Source: Actinoalloteichus hoggarensis
GTDB taxonomy: Bacteria; Actinomycetota; Actinomycetes; Mycobacteriales; Pseudonocardiaceae
Length of the DNA stretch: 64,000 bases
Direction of reading: 5' to 3'
Assembly: GCF_002234535.1 (NCBI RefSeq)
Contig: NZ_CP022521.1
Coordinates: 5,332,001-5,396,000 of the forward strand
Part shown: positions 1 to 8,377 of the stretch, one piece after another
How positions within the stretch are numbered: position 1 is the stretch's first letter
How the letters are laid out: each line of letters starts with the position of its first letter
Position numbers and translations under genes: made by a program
Notes under the pieces: model-generated
Seen by the model: only the letters and a program-made list of their open reading frames with translations
Databases searched by the model: none
What the model was told of the DNA's origin: nothing

Positions 1-233
1 CGGCGCTGAAGTGGCCCGGCTCGGCGACCGTGGCCGCGGTGTGCGGCTCGGTGTGGCTGCTGCTGGTGACCTTCCCCAGCGGCGACACCGCGCTCTACTC
101 CTGGTTCTACCTGCTCGGCGCGCTGGGCGTGTCGGTGCTGGCGGCGGTGTCGCTGGTCCGCCCGGACCCGCTGCGGCTCTCGAGCAGGGACCGGCGCGCC
201 CATCCGGTCGGCTCGCCGCCGTCATCCGGCTGA
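1..233 (+). CDS. mptA: C-terminal end of a membrane mannosyltransferase, probably MptA (partial)
   Basis: The reading frame enters from the left edge (first full codon at base 3) and ends after about 76 residues. It shows two hydrophobic stretches (around AAVCGSVWLLLVTF and WFYLLGALGVSVLAAV) followed by a polar, arginine-rich tail, as at the end of a multi-pass membrane protein. The identity rests mostly on position: in mycobacteria mptA, an alpha-1,6-mannopyranosyltransferase of lipomannan synthesis, lies directly before the Rv2175c/pknL pair, which follows here. The fragment itself holds no catalytic motif, so any other polytopic protein cannot be excluded. The start lies outside the window. 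Confidence 0.55.
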   Translation, partial: ALKWPGSATVAAVCGSVWLLLVTFPSGDTALYSWFYLLGALGVSVLAAVSLVRPDPLRLSSRDRRAHPVGSPPSSG

Positions 234-458
234 GGCGCGCCGCGGAACACGCTCGCGCGGATCGCTGTGACCGGGGTCGGGCCGCCGGCCCGGCCCCGGC
301 TCCGTCCCAGGGGGCTGGGGCTCGGTCGGCGCAGGCGTGTTCCGCCGTTCGTCCGCGACGACTCCGACGACTCCGCGCCGACCACGACGCGGTCACCGCG
401 GGGCGCTCCATCACATCCGGCGACGCGACGGACACGGTACGCGCCGGGAACAGCGGCC

Positions 459-959
459 TCAGGCAGGTTCGTCGCCGAACAGTCCGAATCCCAGGTGGGG
501 CACGGTCTCGCCTGCGCCGTCCGAGGTGACCGACCGCGCGTCCGGCCTGTGCTGTCGCAGGCAGGCCCGCAGACGCTCGTCGGCGCACTCGATCACCCAG
601 CTGGTGCTGTCGAAGGCCACCAGGGCGATCACGGGTGTCCAAGGCAGCCGAGGAACCAGCCGTCGATCACCTGGAGATCGGGCGCGGTCAGCGCGAGCAG
701 TCGCAGAGTGTCGATCTCGGGACCGTCCGAGGCCGCCACCAGGTCGGCCCACCGGGGACGCGCGGCAGCCTCCTCCACCGCAGCGCCAACGCAGCGCCAA
801 GCCGTCGTGGCCGAGACACACCACCAGCTCGGCGAGTGGGAGGTACCTGCCGTCGCGCCAGGCGGGCAGGCCGATCAGTCGGCGACGGTCGCGGGCCGCG
901 GCCGTCGACCGAACCGCGTCGGACGGCGCTGCGGCCGAACGACCGCTCGGCGGCGGCAT
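459..959 (-). pseudogene. Unknown protein gene with two compensating frameshifts
   Basis: Protein-like sequence is split between two minus-strand frames. One frame carries WRDGRYLPLAELVVCLGHDG at its start and later PVIALVAFDSTSWVIECADE up to the stop at 459. The stretch between, about 632-795, makes sense only in another frame, where it reads RPRWADLVAASDGPEIDTLR and APDLQVIDGWFLGCLG before hitting a stop at 629-631. One inserted and one lost base would explain it, the first near an 11-bp direct repeat (about 780-800). The family is not recognised. The start is uncertain; the ATG at 959 is the last one before the protein-like part. It could be a decaying gene, or an intact gene with two sequencing errors. 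Confidence 0.5.
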
Positions 960-1215
960 GCCGGGCGGTGGCGGGCCCGGCATCGGCGGACTCGGCGTCA
1001 GCGGACTCGGAGCGGGGGCCCGTATGGAGAGGACCCGGCGGCGGAGGACGGGGCGGACCCGGGGCAGACAGACTCGGCGCACGCGCACACGGCGCAGCCG
1101 GACTCAGCACAGGCACCGTCGACCGACGCCGGACGCGATCCGACGCCGTCCCCTCGACGATCGGCGGACACCCCGCCCGGCGGCTCGCCCTCGGCCGCCA
1201 CGCCGCGTGCCGCCG

Positions 1216-1581
1216 TCAGAAGGCCATGGCCTGGGCGCGGCGACGCACCTCGCGACCCCGGTTCTCCCGCAGCGCCGTGAGCGGCGTGCCGGGCAGCGTC
1301 TCATCCTCGGTGAACATCCACCGCAGGATCTCCGCATGACTGAACCCGCCGTCCCGCAGGACGGTGACGGTGCCCGGCAGGCCCTTGACGATGGTGTCGT
1401 CGGTGAGGAACGCGGCGGGGACCACGGCGATGCCGTCGCGCCGCAACGCCAGCAGCAGGCCGTCTCGCAGCATCTGATGAACGCGGGTGAAGGGAACGCC
1501 GAGCCGATCGGCGACGTCCGGCAACGGCAGGACCTCCACCTCGGGGTCGAGCACGTCCGGGGCGGTGGGGAACTCACTCAC
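1216..1581 (-). CDS. Rv2175c-like DNA-binding protein, presumed PknL substrate
   Basis: This is a 121-residue protein with a helix-turn-helix-like centre (LPLPDVADRLGVPFTRVHQM) and a conserved C-terminal part (TVTVLRDGGFSHAEILRWMF). The M. tuberculosis family member Rv2175c is a small winged-helix DNA-binding protein encoded next to pknL and phosphorylated by PknL on its N-terminal part. The same divergent arrangement is seen here: the gene starts about 75 bp from the kinase start on the other strand. I chose the GTG at 1581 (MSEFPTAPDV); a GTG two codons upstream is also possible. The regulatory target cannot be seen from the sequence. Confidence 0.85.
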   Translation of the reverse strand: MSEFPTAPDVLDPEVEVLPLPDVADRLGVPFTRVHQMLRDGLLLALRRDGIAVVPAAFLTDDTIVKGLPGTVTVLRDGGFSHAEILRWMFTEDETLPGTPLTALRENRGREVRRRAQAMAF

Positions 1582-1656
1582 ACCCACAACCCTGCCACAG
1601 TCCGGCTGCGCCGCCCTCCACCGGTGGAGGTGGTGGTGCTCCGTACGATCGCAGGT

Positions 1657-3807
1657 GTGAACCGACGGGAGGCGCACGTCATCGGCACGACGCTGGAGGG
1701 CCGGTACCGAATCGACTCGGTGATGGCCAGGGGCGGCATGTCGGTCGTGTATCGGGGTGTGGACCTTCGGCTGGATCGACCGGTCGCCGTCAAGGTCATG
1801 GATCAACGCTTCTCCGGGGACGCGAGCTTCGTCCGGCGTTTCGAGCTGGAGGCCCGGTCGGCGGCCCGCCTGCATCATCCGTCCGTGGTGACGGTGCACG
1901 ATCAAGGCGTCGACCGCTCCCAGGCAGGCGACCAGGTCTTCCTGGTGATGGAACTCGTCGACGGCGGCACGCTGCGCGATCTGCTGCACGAGCGCGGCAC
2001 GCTGCCGCCGGACCTGGCGTTGAGCGTGCTGGAGCCGGTGCTCGCCGCGCTGGAGTCGGCGCACCGCAACGGCATCGTCCACCGGGACATCAAGCCGGAG
2101 AACATCCTGATCAGCCGGGACGGCGCCGTGAAGGTCGCCGACTTCGGCCTGGTACGGGCGCTGGCCGACGCCAAGACCACCAGTGACAGCGTCATCCTCG
2201 GCACGGTGGACTATCTCGCGCCCGAGCAGGTGACCACGGGCGAGACCGATGCCAGGGGCGACGTCTACGCGACCGGCGTGGTGCTCTACGAACTGCTGAC
2301 CGGGGTGCCGCCGTTCACCGGGGACACGCCGTTCTCGACGGCCTACCGCCATGTCAACGATCGGGTTCCCGCACCGGGAACGCAGATCACGGGGCTGCCA
2401 CCCGCGTTGGACGAGCTGGTGCTCCGGGCCACCCGGCGGGAACAGGATCAGCGGCCCGCCGACGCGGGCGTGCTGCTGCGAGAACTTCGGGAGACCAGGG
2501 CGGCGCTGGGACTCTCGGCGGTGACCGTGCCGGGCGTGGCCCCGGCCGCGCCCGCCCCTGACGCGGGTGGCGGACGGGCGACCGTCGGGGAGCCGGACGT
2601 CGAGACGGCGGCACACGGCGTCGACGGAATCGGACGCGACGCCGGGCCGTCCGCCGATCTGGACGCCCCGACCATCCGCACGGTGCTACCGCCCAGGGGA
2701 GGACCCGGTGGCGGCCCCGGCGCGCCCGCAGGCACGCCCGCCGGTGCGGGCGCAGGCCCCCGGGCCACCAGGGCGCTCTCCCGATCCGAGCTGCCGCAGC
2801 CGGAACAGGAGTCGCCCGCACCCGTCCACGCCGCGCGGGCGGGCGGCGTCGGCGGTGATCGAGGCGAACGCGGCAGGCGGGGGCGGCGGGGCAGGGCGGG
2901 CCGCGACGGGAGAGGCGGGGGCGGCGGCCTGTTCGCCCTGACGTCGAAGCGGATGATCGCCCTGGTCGTCGTGCTCGTCCTCGGGCTGCTGCTCTGGTGG
3001 TGGAACAGCTCGCAGTGGACATCGGTTCCGTCGCTGGCGGGCATGGAGTCGGAGCGCGCCGAGTCGGCGTTGCACAACGCCGATCTCGAGGTGCGGCTCG
3101 ATCCGACCCCGCACGACGAGATCGAGGCCGGTCAGGTCATCGAGTCCGTGCCGGATGAGGGGCGGCGGCTGCGGCGCGGCTCCGAGGTCCGGCTCCGGGT
3201 CTCCACCGGCCGGCCGACCGTGCCCGAGATCGCGGCGGGCGCCACTCGGGAGGAGGCGCTCGCGCAGATCGAGGAGGCGGGACTCGAACCGGTCGTCGAC
3301 GAGGAGCTGGCCGAGTTCAGCACCGAGGTCGAGGAGGGCGCGGTGGTCCGGGTCGATCCGGAGGTCGGCACGGCGCTGCCCATCGACGGCGAGGTGACGG
3401 TGATCCTGAGCAAGGGACCGCCGCCGGTGCCGGTGCCCGATGTCGCGGGTCTGTCGCGCGATGACGCCTTCAACACCTTGCGTGAACAGGGCTTCGAGCC
3501 CGTCGAGCTGGAGGCGGAGTTCTCCGAGGACCTGGACGGCGGGCACGTGATCCGCACCGACCCCGCCGCCGAGACGATGATCGCCCAGCCGGGGGCACAG
3601 GTCGGGGTGGTGCTGTCCAATGCGGTCATCGCGCCGTATGTCACCGGCGACACCCTGAGCGAGGCACGCGAGGCCATCCGGCGGCTGGGGTTGGAGATCG
3701 AGGTCAACCAGCTCTTCGGCGGCGACAACGCCAGGGTGCTCGGTCAGTTCCCGAGCTCGGGCGCCCGGTTGCGCCCCGGGGACACGATCACGGTGAACAC
3801 CCTATGA
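1657..3807 (+). CDS. pknL: Ser/Thr protein kinase with four PASTA domains (PknL position)
   Basis: The 716-residue protein begins with a Hanks-type kinase domain (about 10-275): a glycine-rich loop at MARGGMSVVYRG, catalytic lysine in VAVKVMD, HRDIKPEN and DFG motifs. A Gly/Pro/Arg-rich juxtamembrane linker leads to one membrane segment (MIALVVVLVLGLLLWWW, about residue 430). Four PASTA repeats of about 65 residues then fill the extracellular part. PASTA domains in this family sense muropeptides or lipid II, so the kinase probably couples envelope state to phosphorylation. The locus corresponds to pknL, but M. tuberculosis PknL is shorter and has no PASTA domains. The start GTG at 1657 lacks a strong ribosome site, so a start slightly upstream is possible. 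Confidence 0.93.
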   Translation: MNRREAHVIGTTLEGRYRIDSVMARGGMSVVYRGVDLRLDRPVAVKVMDQRFSGDASFVRRFELEARSAARLHHPSVVTVHDQGVDRSQAGDQVFLVMELVDGGTLRDLLHERGTLPPDLALSVLEPVLAALESAHRNGIVHRDIKPENILISRDGAVKVADFGLVRALADAKTTSDSVILGTVDYLAPEQVTTGETDARGDVYATGVVLYELLTGVPPFTGDTPFSTAYRHVNDRVPAPGTQITGLPPALDELVLRATRREQDQRPADAGVLLRELRETRAALGLSAVTVPGVAPAAPAPDAGGGRATVGEPDVETAAHGVDGIGRDAGPSADLDAPTIRTVLPPRGGPGGGPGAPAGTPAGAGAGPRATRALSRSELPQPEQESPAPVHAARAGGVGGDRGERGRRGRRGRAGRDGRGGGGGLFALTSKRMIALVVVLVLGLLLWWWNSSQWTSVPSLAGMESERAESALHNADLEVRLDPTPHDEIEAGQVIESVPDEGRRLRRGSEVRLRVSTGRPTVPEIAAGATREEALAQIEEAGLEPVVDEELAEFSTEVEEGAVVRVDPEVGTALPIDGEVTVILSKGPPPVPVPDVAGLSRDDAFNTLREQGFEPVELEAEFSEDLDGGHVIRTDPAAETMIAQPGAQVGVVLSNAVIAPYVTGDTLSEAREAIRRLGLEIEVNQLFGGDNARVLGQFPSSGARLRPGDTITVNTL

Positions 3808-3892
3808 CCACCAGCATGTTCGATTCGGGTAAAAACGGCCTGCGCGGCATCTATGCTCAGGCTGACTGGACGACAGTCGAGGCAGGGAGCAC

Positions 3893-4099
3893 ATGATCGG
3901 CAGCCGGGGTCGCGTCACAGGAAAGATCGGGCCCGGTCTGGTCGGCGAGGTGATGATCAGTATTCGCGGCGGGGTGGAGGCGTTCTACGCCTATCCGGCC
4001 GAGGCCGAGGAGATCATCGAGCCCGGTGAGCAGATCCTGGTCGTGGACCACCAGCCGCCGCGCAGTGTCTACGTGCAGCGCTGGCTCCCCCTCGGCTGA
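3893..4099 (+). CDS. Short NfeD-like (OB-fold) protein
   Basis: This 68-residue protein matches the small soluble OB-fold domain at the end of NfeD proteins: GRVTGKIGPGLVGEVMISIR, then EPGEQILVVDHQPPRSVYV. It lacks the protease and membrane parts of full NfeD. A clear ribosome site (gcagggagcac) precedes the ATG. It lies 63 bp before a flotillin gene on the same strand; NfeD-like and flotillin genes are classically paired, and the short form is thought to act with flotillin at the membrane. An operon of the two genes is likely. Confidence 0.8.
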   Translation: MIGSRGRVTGKIGPGLVGEVMISIRGGVEAFYAYPAEAEEIIEPGEQILVVDHQPPRSVYVQRWLPLG

Positions 4100-4162
4100 T
4101 CGTCTTGTTCGGCGGCGAGCCATTCGTCGCCGTCCGACTTCTACCGTTCTGGGGAGCACCAC

Positions 4163-5653
4163 ATGCCCGAGGGAATTCTTCTCGTCACCGTCTCGGTGGT
4201 GGCGGGAATCCTCGTCTTCATCGTCCTGCTGCGATTGCTGTGGAAGGTCGCCGAGCCGAACGAGGCATTGATCATCTCCGGTCTCGGCACCGGCTCCACG
4301 CCCAAGAGCAGGCCGGACAGCATGGGCTTCAAGATCATCACCGGTAAGGGCACGATGGTCATCCCCGGTTTCCAGGTCGCACGCAGGCTGTCGCTGGACA
4401 CCAATGGAGCGAATCTTCAGGTCTCCTGTGTGACACAGCAAGGACTGCCGGTGACCGTCCGCGCGGTGGTGATCTACAAGGTCGGTGACGACTTCGTCTC
4501 GATCGCCAATGCGGCTCGACGATTCCTTGATCGTCAGGACGGGATGAACAGCACCATTCACGAACTGTTCTCCGGACATCTCCGCTCGATCTGCGGCGGG
4601 CTCACCATCGAGGACCTGATCCACAATCGGGACGCGCTCACGGGCGCGGTGCGGCAGTCGTCCGCCGACGAGATGAGCAAGCTCGGCCTGGTGATCGACT
4701 CCCTGCAGATCCAGGAGATCGACGACGAGTCGGGTTACATCCTCAACCTGGGCAAGCCGCACGCCGCCGCCGTCGCCGCCTCCGCACGGATCGCCGAGGC
4801 CGAGCGCGACCAGGAGGCCACCGAGGCCGAGCAGCAGGCGGCGGCGAAGAAGGCCGCCTCGGTGCGGGAGAGCGAGATCCAGCAGGCCGGCTACCAGGCC
4901 GAGATGGACGAGGCACGGGCCCGGAGCAGCCAGTCCGGGCCGCTCGCCGAGGCCAGCGCGCGGCAGGAGGTCGTCGTCCAGGAGACCAGGGCGGCCGAGC
5001 TGGAGGCCAACCTCTCGGAGCAGCGGCTGTTGTCCGAGGTCAGCAAGCCCGCCGACGCCAAGGCGTACGAGATGCGCACCGTCGCCGATGCCGAGCGCGA
5101 CGCCCGCATCGCCAAGGCACAGGCCGAGGCGAAGGAGACCGAGCTCCGCGCCGCGGCGGACGCCACCAGGGTGAAGACGGCGGCGCAGGCCGAGGCCGAG
5201 GCCACCAAGGCACGTGGTTCCGCCGACGCCGAGGCGACGCGGGCGACCGGTGAGGCAGAGGCCGCCGCCGCACGGGCCAAGGGTATGGCGGAGGCCGACG
5301 CGGCCAGGGCCAAGGGTCTCGCCGAGGCCGAGGGCATCCGGGCTCGCGCCGCGGCGCTGGCGGAGAATCAGGAGGCCGTGGTCGCCCAGCAGCTGGCGGA
5401 GAACTGGCCCGAGATCGTCAACGCGGGCGCCAAGGCGTTCAGCAACGTCGACAACATGGTGGTGCTCAACGGCGCCGACGGGATGTCCGAGCTGTTCGGC
5501 AAGGCGCTGTCCCTCGGGGGCACCGGCCTGGGCCTGGCCAAGACGCTCATGCAGTCGATGCAGCACGACGGCGTCGCGGAGAAGTCCACCACGCAGAACG
5601 GGACCGTGCACACGATTCCGGTGGAGCGGGACGAGCAGCCCAGCCAGAACTGA
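4163..5653 (+). CDS. Flotillin-like SPFH-domain protein
   Basis: The 496-residue protein starts with a membrane anchor (about 5-27, VTVSVVAGILVFIVLLRLLW). An SPFH/band-7 domain follows (about 30-210) and then a long Ala/Glu/Lys/Arg-rich coiled coil (about 210-420) in which runs such as EAEATRAT and EADAARAKGLAEAEG repeat. The tail carries a hydrophobic Gly/Leu-rich stretch (LGGTGLGLAKTL) typical of YqiK/flotillin proteins. Flotillins scaffold membrane microdomains and help assemble membrane complexes. The start ATG at 4163 follows a plausible ribosome site (ggggagcacc). It is preceded by the short NfeD-like gene, the usual partner. Confidence 0.9.
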   Translation: MPEGILLVTVSVVAGILVFIVLLRLLWKVAEPNEALIISGLGTGSTPKSRPDSMGFKIITGKGTMVIPGFQVARRLSLDTNGANLQVSCVTQQGLPVTVRAVVIYKVGDDFVSIANAARRFLDRQDGMNSTIHELFSGHLRSICGGLTIEDLIHNRDALTGAVRQSSADEMSKLGLVIDSLQIQEIDDESGYILNLGKPHAAAVAASARIAEAERDQEATEAEQQAAAKKAASVRESEIQQAGYQAEMDEARARSSQSGPLAEASARQEVVVQETRAAELEANLSEQRLLSEVSKPADAKAYEMRTVADAERDARIAKAQAEAKETELRAAADATRVKTAAQAEAEATKARGSADAEATRATGEAEAAAARAKGMAEADAARAKGLAEAEGIRARAAALAENQEAVVAQQLAENWPEIVNAGAKAFSNVDNMVVLNGADGMSELFGKALSLGGTGLGLAKTLMQSMQHDGVAEKSTTQNGTVHTIPVERDEQPSQN

Positions 5654-5975
5654 CTCCGCGCCGACGTCCATGCGTGTGGCACCTCTCGGCTCCTGCGGCC
5701 GTCCGTCGGCCGGTCGTTCGTCGACCGGCCGACCGTCGGGTGCCCCGGGGGCCTGTGTTCGGCCGACGGGTATCCCGGCCGAGGACGAGCGCCGCGCGTG
5801 GATGGTCGGGCCGGGGCGACGAGCCTCGGAGGGCTCCGACCGGGCCGCGAGGTCGATCACGGCGGGACTCCTCCCGGCCCGCCCGTGACGACGCGGTGCC
5901 TCGACGCCGACGCGCGGGCCTCGCAGGTCCGTCGGCTCCGGCGGACGCACGTCGGCGGGCGGAGCGCCGATCGCG

Positions 5976-6028
5976 ACCTCCCCCGCCGCCCGCCGACAAC
6001 CTCCCCCGCCGCCCGCCGCCCGCCGACA
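5976..6028. repeat. Short GC-rich direct repeat in a gene-less stretch
   Basis: Two consecutive copies of a unit that starts acctcccccgccgcccg and ends ccgaca, the second with an extra internal 7-bp gcccgcc. It lies in the 390-bp gap (5654-6044) between the convergent flotillin and SDKHG-protein genes. I see no gene in that gap. The repeat probably arose by replication slippage. Confidence 0.7.
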
Positions 6029-6044
6029 ACACCGACGACGCCGC

Positions 6045-6254
6045 TCAGCGCGCCTCGTCCGGCGGCTCCGACCACTGCGCCGACTCCTCCGGCCGCGCCT
6101 CGTAGGTGACGGCGGGGTCGTCGTCGGCGGGCGGCTCGGGGTCGAGGGCCTCCTCCGCGCGGGTGCCGCGGTTCGCCCTCGTCAGACCCTCCACCTCACT
6201 GCTCAGCTCGTCGTCCAGCCGAGCACCATGCTTGTCGCTTCCCCGTTGCACCAT
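6045..6254 (-). CDS. Small conserved acidic actinobacterial protein
   Basis: The 69-residue protein starts MVQRGSDKHGARLDDELS and continues with an acidic, proline-containing tail. The N-terminal (Q/R)RGSDKHGxRLD(D/E) signature is one I recall from a small conserved protein found across Streptomyces and relatives, of unknown function. The ribosome site ggaggagaccgac just before ATG 6254 is strong and decides the start. It lies 73 bp downstream of the hibernation-factor gene on the same strand, so the two may be co-transcribed. It has no membrane segment or cysteine. Confidence 0.75.
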   Translation of the reverse strand: MVQRGSDKHGARLDDELSSEVEGLTRANRGTRAEEALDPEPPADDDPAVTYEARPEESAQWSEPPDEAR

Positions 6255-6327
6255 GTCGGTCTCCTCCAGTTCGTCGGCTGTGTCTCCGCTCCCCACTCGG
6301 GGGTCGGCGTCGGCCCGCCATGGCGGA

Positions 6328-7437
6328 TCACCGAGGTATCGGGAACCGCAGCAGCGCCCCGACGCCGTCGGGCACGGCACTCACCGGGTCGATCACGAAG
6401 AGCTGGGCGTCGGTCGCGGCGGCGGCCAGCGCCACGGCGGAGTCGACCCGACCGATGCCGGTGTCCTGTGGGCCCGTGTCCTCGTCGCCTGGATCGAGCC
6501 GGATGTCGGTGACGTCGTCGCCGACCGTGACCGTCCGGTCCATTCCGTCGGACGGCAGCAGGATCGTGTCGACCGCCCCCGCCTGCAAGGCGGCCACCAC
6601 CCGTTCCGGCCCGGTCACCGCCAGGCCGGCCCGGCCGGCGGCGAGCTCCGCCCGAAACCGGTCCAACACCTGTCCCGCCTCGTCGGCGAGGAGCTCCGCG
6701 GCCAGGCGTTGAACCTCCTCGGCCAGGGCGGCCCGATCGGTTCCGGCGGCGCGTCCGCCGTGTTCGGCCTCCACCGCGATCGACCTGCTGCGTGCGGGCA
6801 GCGCGGCCAGCACCTCGGTCCGGGCCTGCACCTCACCGGCGATCACGATCATCCGAGTGCCGACCTCGGCGGCGGCCCGGTCGACCTCGTGCGCGATCTC
6901 GGCGGCGTTGTGCGCGGCGGTGTTCTCCACCCGGCGCTGCACGCGATTCTGCGACCAGCCCAGGCCGCGCACCTTGTGCACCGGACGGTGGGCGCCGTCC
7001 ACCGTCCGGTCGGTGCGCCAGCCGCCGTCCCGGACGTGCACTCCGATGTCGGCGCCGATCCGGTCGACGACCGCCACCACCACCGGCTCCTCGGTGGCGA
7101 CGGCCGCCAGCAGCGGGAAGACGTCGGGCACGCGGGAATAGGCGGTGATCGTGTTCTCGGGAGGCTCGGAGATCAGCCGGTCGAGCAGGATGGTGCCGTC
7201 CTGTGCCACGACGGCCCGGCCCGCCCGGCCGACGGCCCACGGTTCCGAGCTCAGGGCCTCGTCCAGGGCGGACAGCGTGGCGGCGTCCACGCCCCGATCG
7301 GCCAGCTCCTCCTCGACCGCCCGTCGTCGTAGCGCGATCGCGCGGTTGGCCTCCTCGGTGTCCCGCGTGACGTCGAGATACGCCACCGCGCAGGGCCCCG
7401 ACCTCGTGGTGAGCTCTCGCAGCAGGCCCAGCTCCAT
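6328..7437 (-). CDS. Rv2629/Balon-type ribosome hibernation factor (baeRF2 family)
   Basis: The 369-residue protein matches the bacterial relatives of archaeal/eukaryotic release factor eRF1, as represented by M. tuberculosis Rv2629 (374 residues). Seen here are the N-terminal GPCAVAYLDVTRDTEEA, the central PVVVAVVDRIGADI and HRPVHKVRGLGW segments, the MIVIAGEVQARTEVL strand-loop, and the family-typical end DGVGALLRFP. Family members bind the ribosomal A site during stress and protect idle ribosomes (Balon in Psychrobacter, Rv2629-like proteins in mycobacteria). A good ribosome site (ggggag) precedes ATG 7437. The gene is divergent from a DUF5709 gene with a stress-type promoter, which fits a dormancy or stress role. 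Confidence 0.85.
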   Translation of the reverse strand: MELGLLRELTTRSGPCAVAYLDVTRDTEEANRAIALRRRAVEEELADRGVDAATLSALDEALSSEPWAVGRAGRAVVAQDGTILLDRLISEPPENTITAYSRVPDVFPLLAAVATEEPVVVAVVDRIGADIGVHVRDGGWRTDRTVDGAHRPVHKVRGLGWSQNRVQRRVENTAAHNAAEIAHEVDRAAAEVGTRMIVIAGEVQARTEVLAALPARSRSIAVEAEHGGRAAGTDRAALAEEVQRLAAELLADEAGQVLDRFRAELAAGRAGLAVTGPERVVAALQAGAVDTILLPSDGMDRTVTVGDDVTDIRLDPGDEDTGPQDTGIGRVDSAVALAAAATDAQLFVIDPVSAVPDGVGALLRFPIPR

Positions 7438-7584
7438 GTCGTCACACTCCCCACTCGTCGCCGACTCGTCCGGTCGTCGACTCGTCATTCGACTCACTCG
7501 ACGGTTCCTCTTCGCATACCCCGACAGGGCGACCACCACACGTGGCCGCCCTGGAACGGGATCACCGGGGCGCCACGACGGGGT

Positions 7585-7610
7585 GCATGAGTTTCCTCGG
7601 ACGGGGGTAC
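7585..7610 (+). promoter_or_regulatory. Candidate SigB-type stress promoter before the DUF5709 gene
   Basis: A gcat element at 7585-7588 and gggtac at 7605-7610 are separated by 16 bp, matching the actinobacterial general-stress promoter pattern GNNT-N14-16-GGGTAY. It lies 40 bp upstream of the ATG at 7650. The element is short and could be chance; the gggtac lies in a small palindromic G/C run. Confidence 0.4.
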
Positions 7611-7649
7611 TCCCCCCGATGCAGCCCGACAGCCGACAGGAGGAGTGCG

Positions 7650-8150
7650 ATGAGCGAGCACGAGCTGCCGCAGCCCGGTGCCAGTGACCAGGAGCTGCTG
7701 TCGGTGTCGGAGGAACTGGACGAGGACCAGCTCGACGTCGATCCGCTGGAGAAGGGCGTCGAACCGCCGGAGCGGTGGTCGCGGGAGTCCGAGGCGGGTG
7801 TGACACCGCGAGAGATGGTCGAGGGCGAGACGCTCGATCAGCGGCTCGCGGCCGAACAGCCGGAACGGGTCCGTGACGACGCGCCGGACTGGCCGCCGAC
7901 GGAGGTCCCCCTGGAGGATCTCGACACGACGGTGGACGAGGTCGCCGTCGACTACCCGGTGGACGAGGACGGGGTCAGTCAGGGCGACGTCGACCTGGAG
8001 GAAGGCGTCGAACCGGACGAGGGAATGGAACTGCAACCGTCCGACGTGGGGCCGACGGGCGAGGCCGAGGAGGACTTCACCGCGCTGCGGGCCGACCCGA
8101 CCGGGTCCGCCGAGGAGGCGTCCATCCGTCGCATCGCCGAACCGGAGTGA
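7650..8150 (+). CDS. DUF5709 family acidic protein
   Basis: The 166-residue, very acidic protein has the layout of the actinobacterial DUF5709 family: an N-terminal DQLDVDPLEKGVEPPERWS segment, the core GETLDQRLAAEQPE, and an end with EEASIRRI. The function of the family is unknown. The start ATG at 7650 has an excellent ribosome site (aggaggagtgcg). It is transcribed away from the ribosome hibernation factor, from a promoter that resembles the general-stress class, and ends just before a strong terminator. It has no signal peptide or membrane segment. Confidence 0.8.
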   Translation: MSEHELPQPGASDQELLSVSEELDEDQLDVDPLEKGVEPPERWSRESEAGVTPREMVEGETLDQRLAAEQPERVRDDAPDWPPTEVPLEDLDTTVDEVAVDYPVDEDGVSQGDVDLEEGVEPDEGMELQPSDVGPTGEAEEDFTALRADPTGSAEEASIRRIAEPE

Positions 8151-8152
8151 GC

Positions 8153-8186
8153 GGGGGTCCGGCGCCGTGCTCGACGCCGGACCCCG
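8153..8186 (+). terminator. Terminator hairpin after the DUF5709 gene
   Basis: A perfect 11-bp stem (ggggtccggcg at 8154-8164 with cgccggacccc at 8175-8185) encloses a 10-base loop, 4 bp after the stop codon. There is no T-run, as is common in high-GC actinomycetes. Confidence 0.7.
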
Positions 8187-8377
8187 TCCCGGTGTCACCG
8201 GAAGGGACCCTGCCCCGGTCCCCGAGGACTCCGACCAGGTCAGGAGGATTCGGGCCGGTCAGGAGCACCTGCCTCGCAGGCGGAGCATCCTGACCCGGTC
8301 GAGGCCGACTCGCGTCCGGCCGGGGTCGGCCCTGCGGCGGCCGCCCCCGATCCTGTCATCGGGCGGCGGCGGACCGG

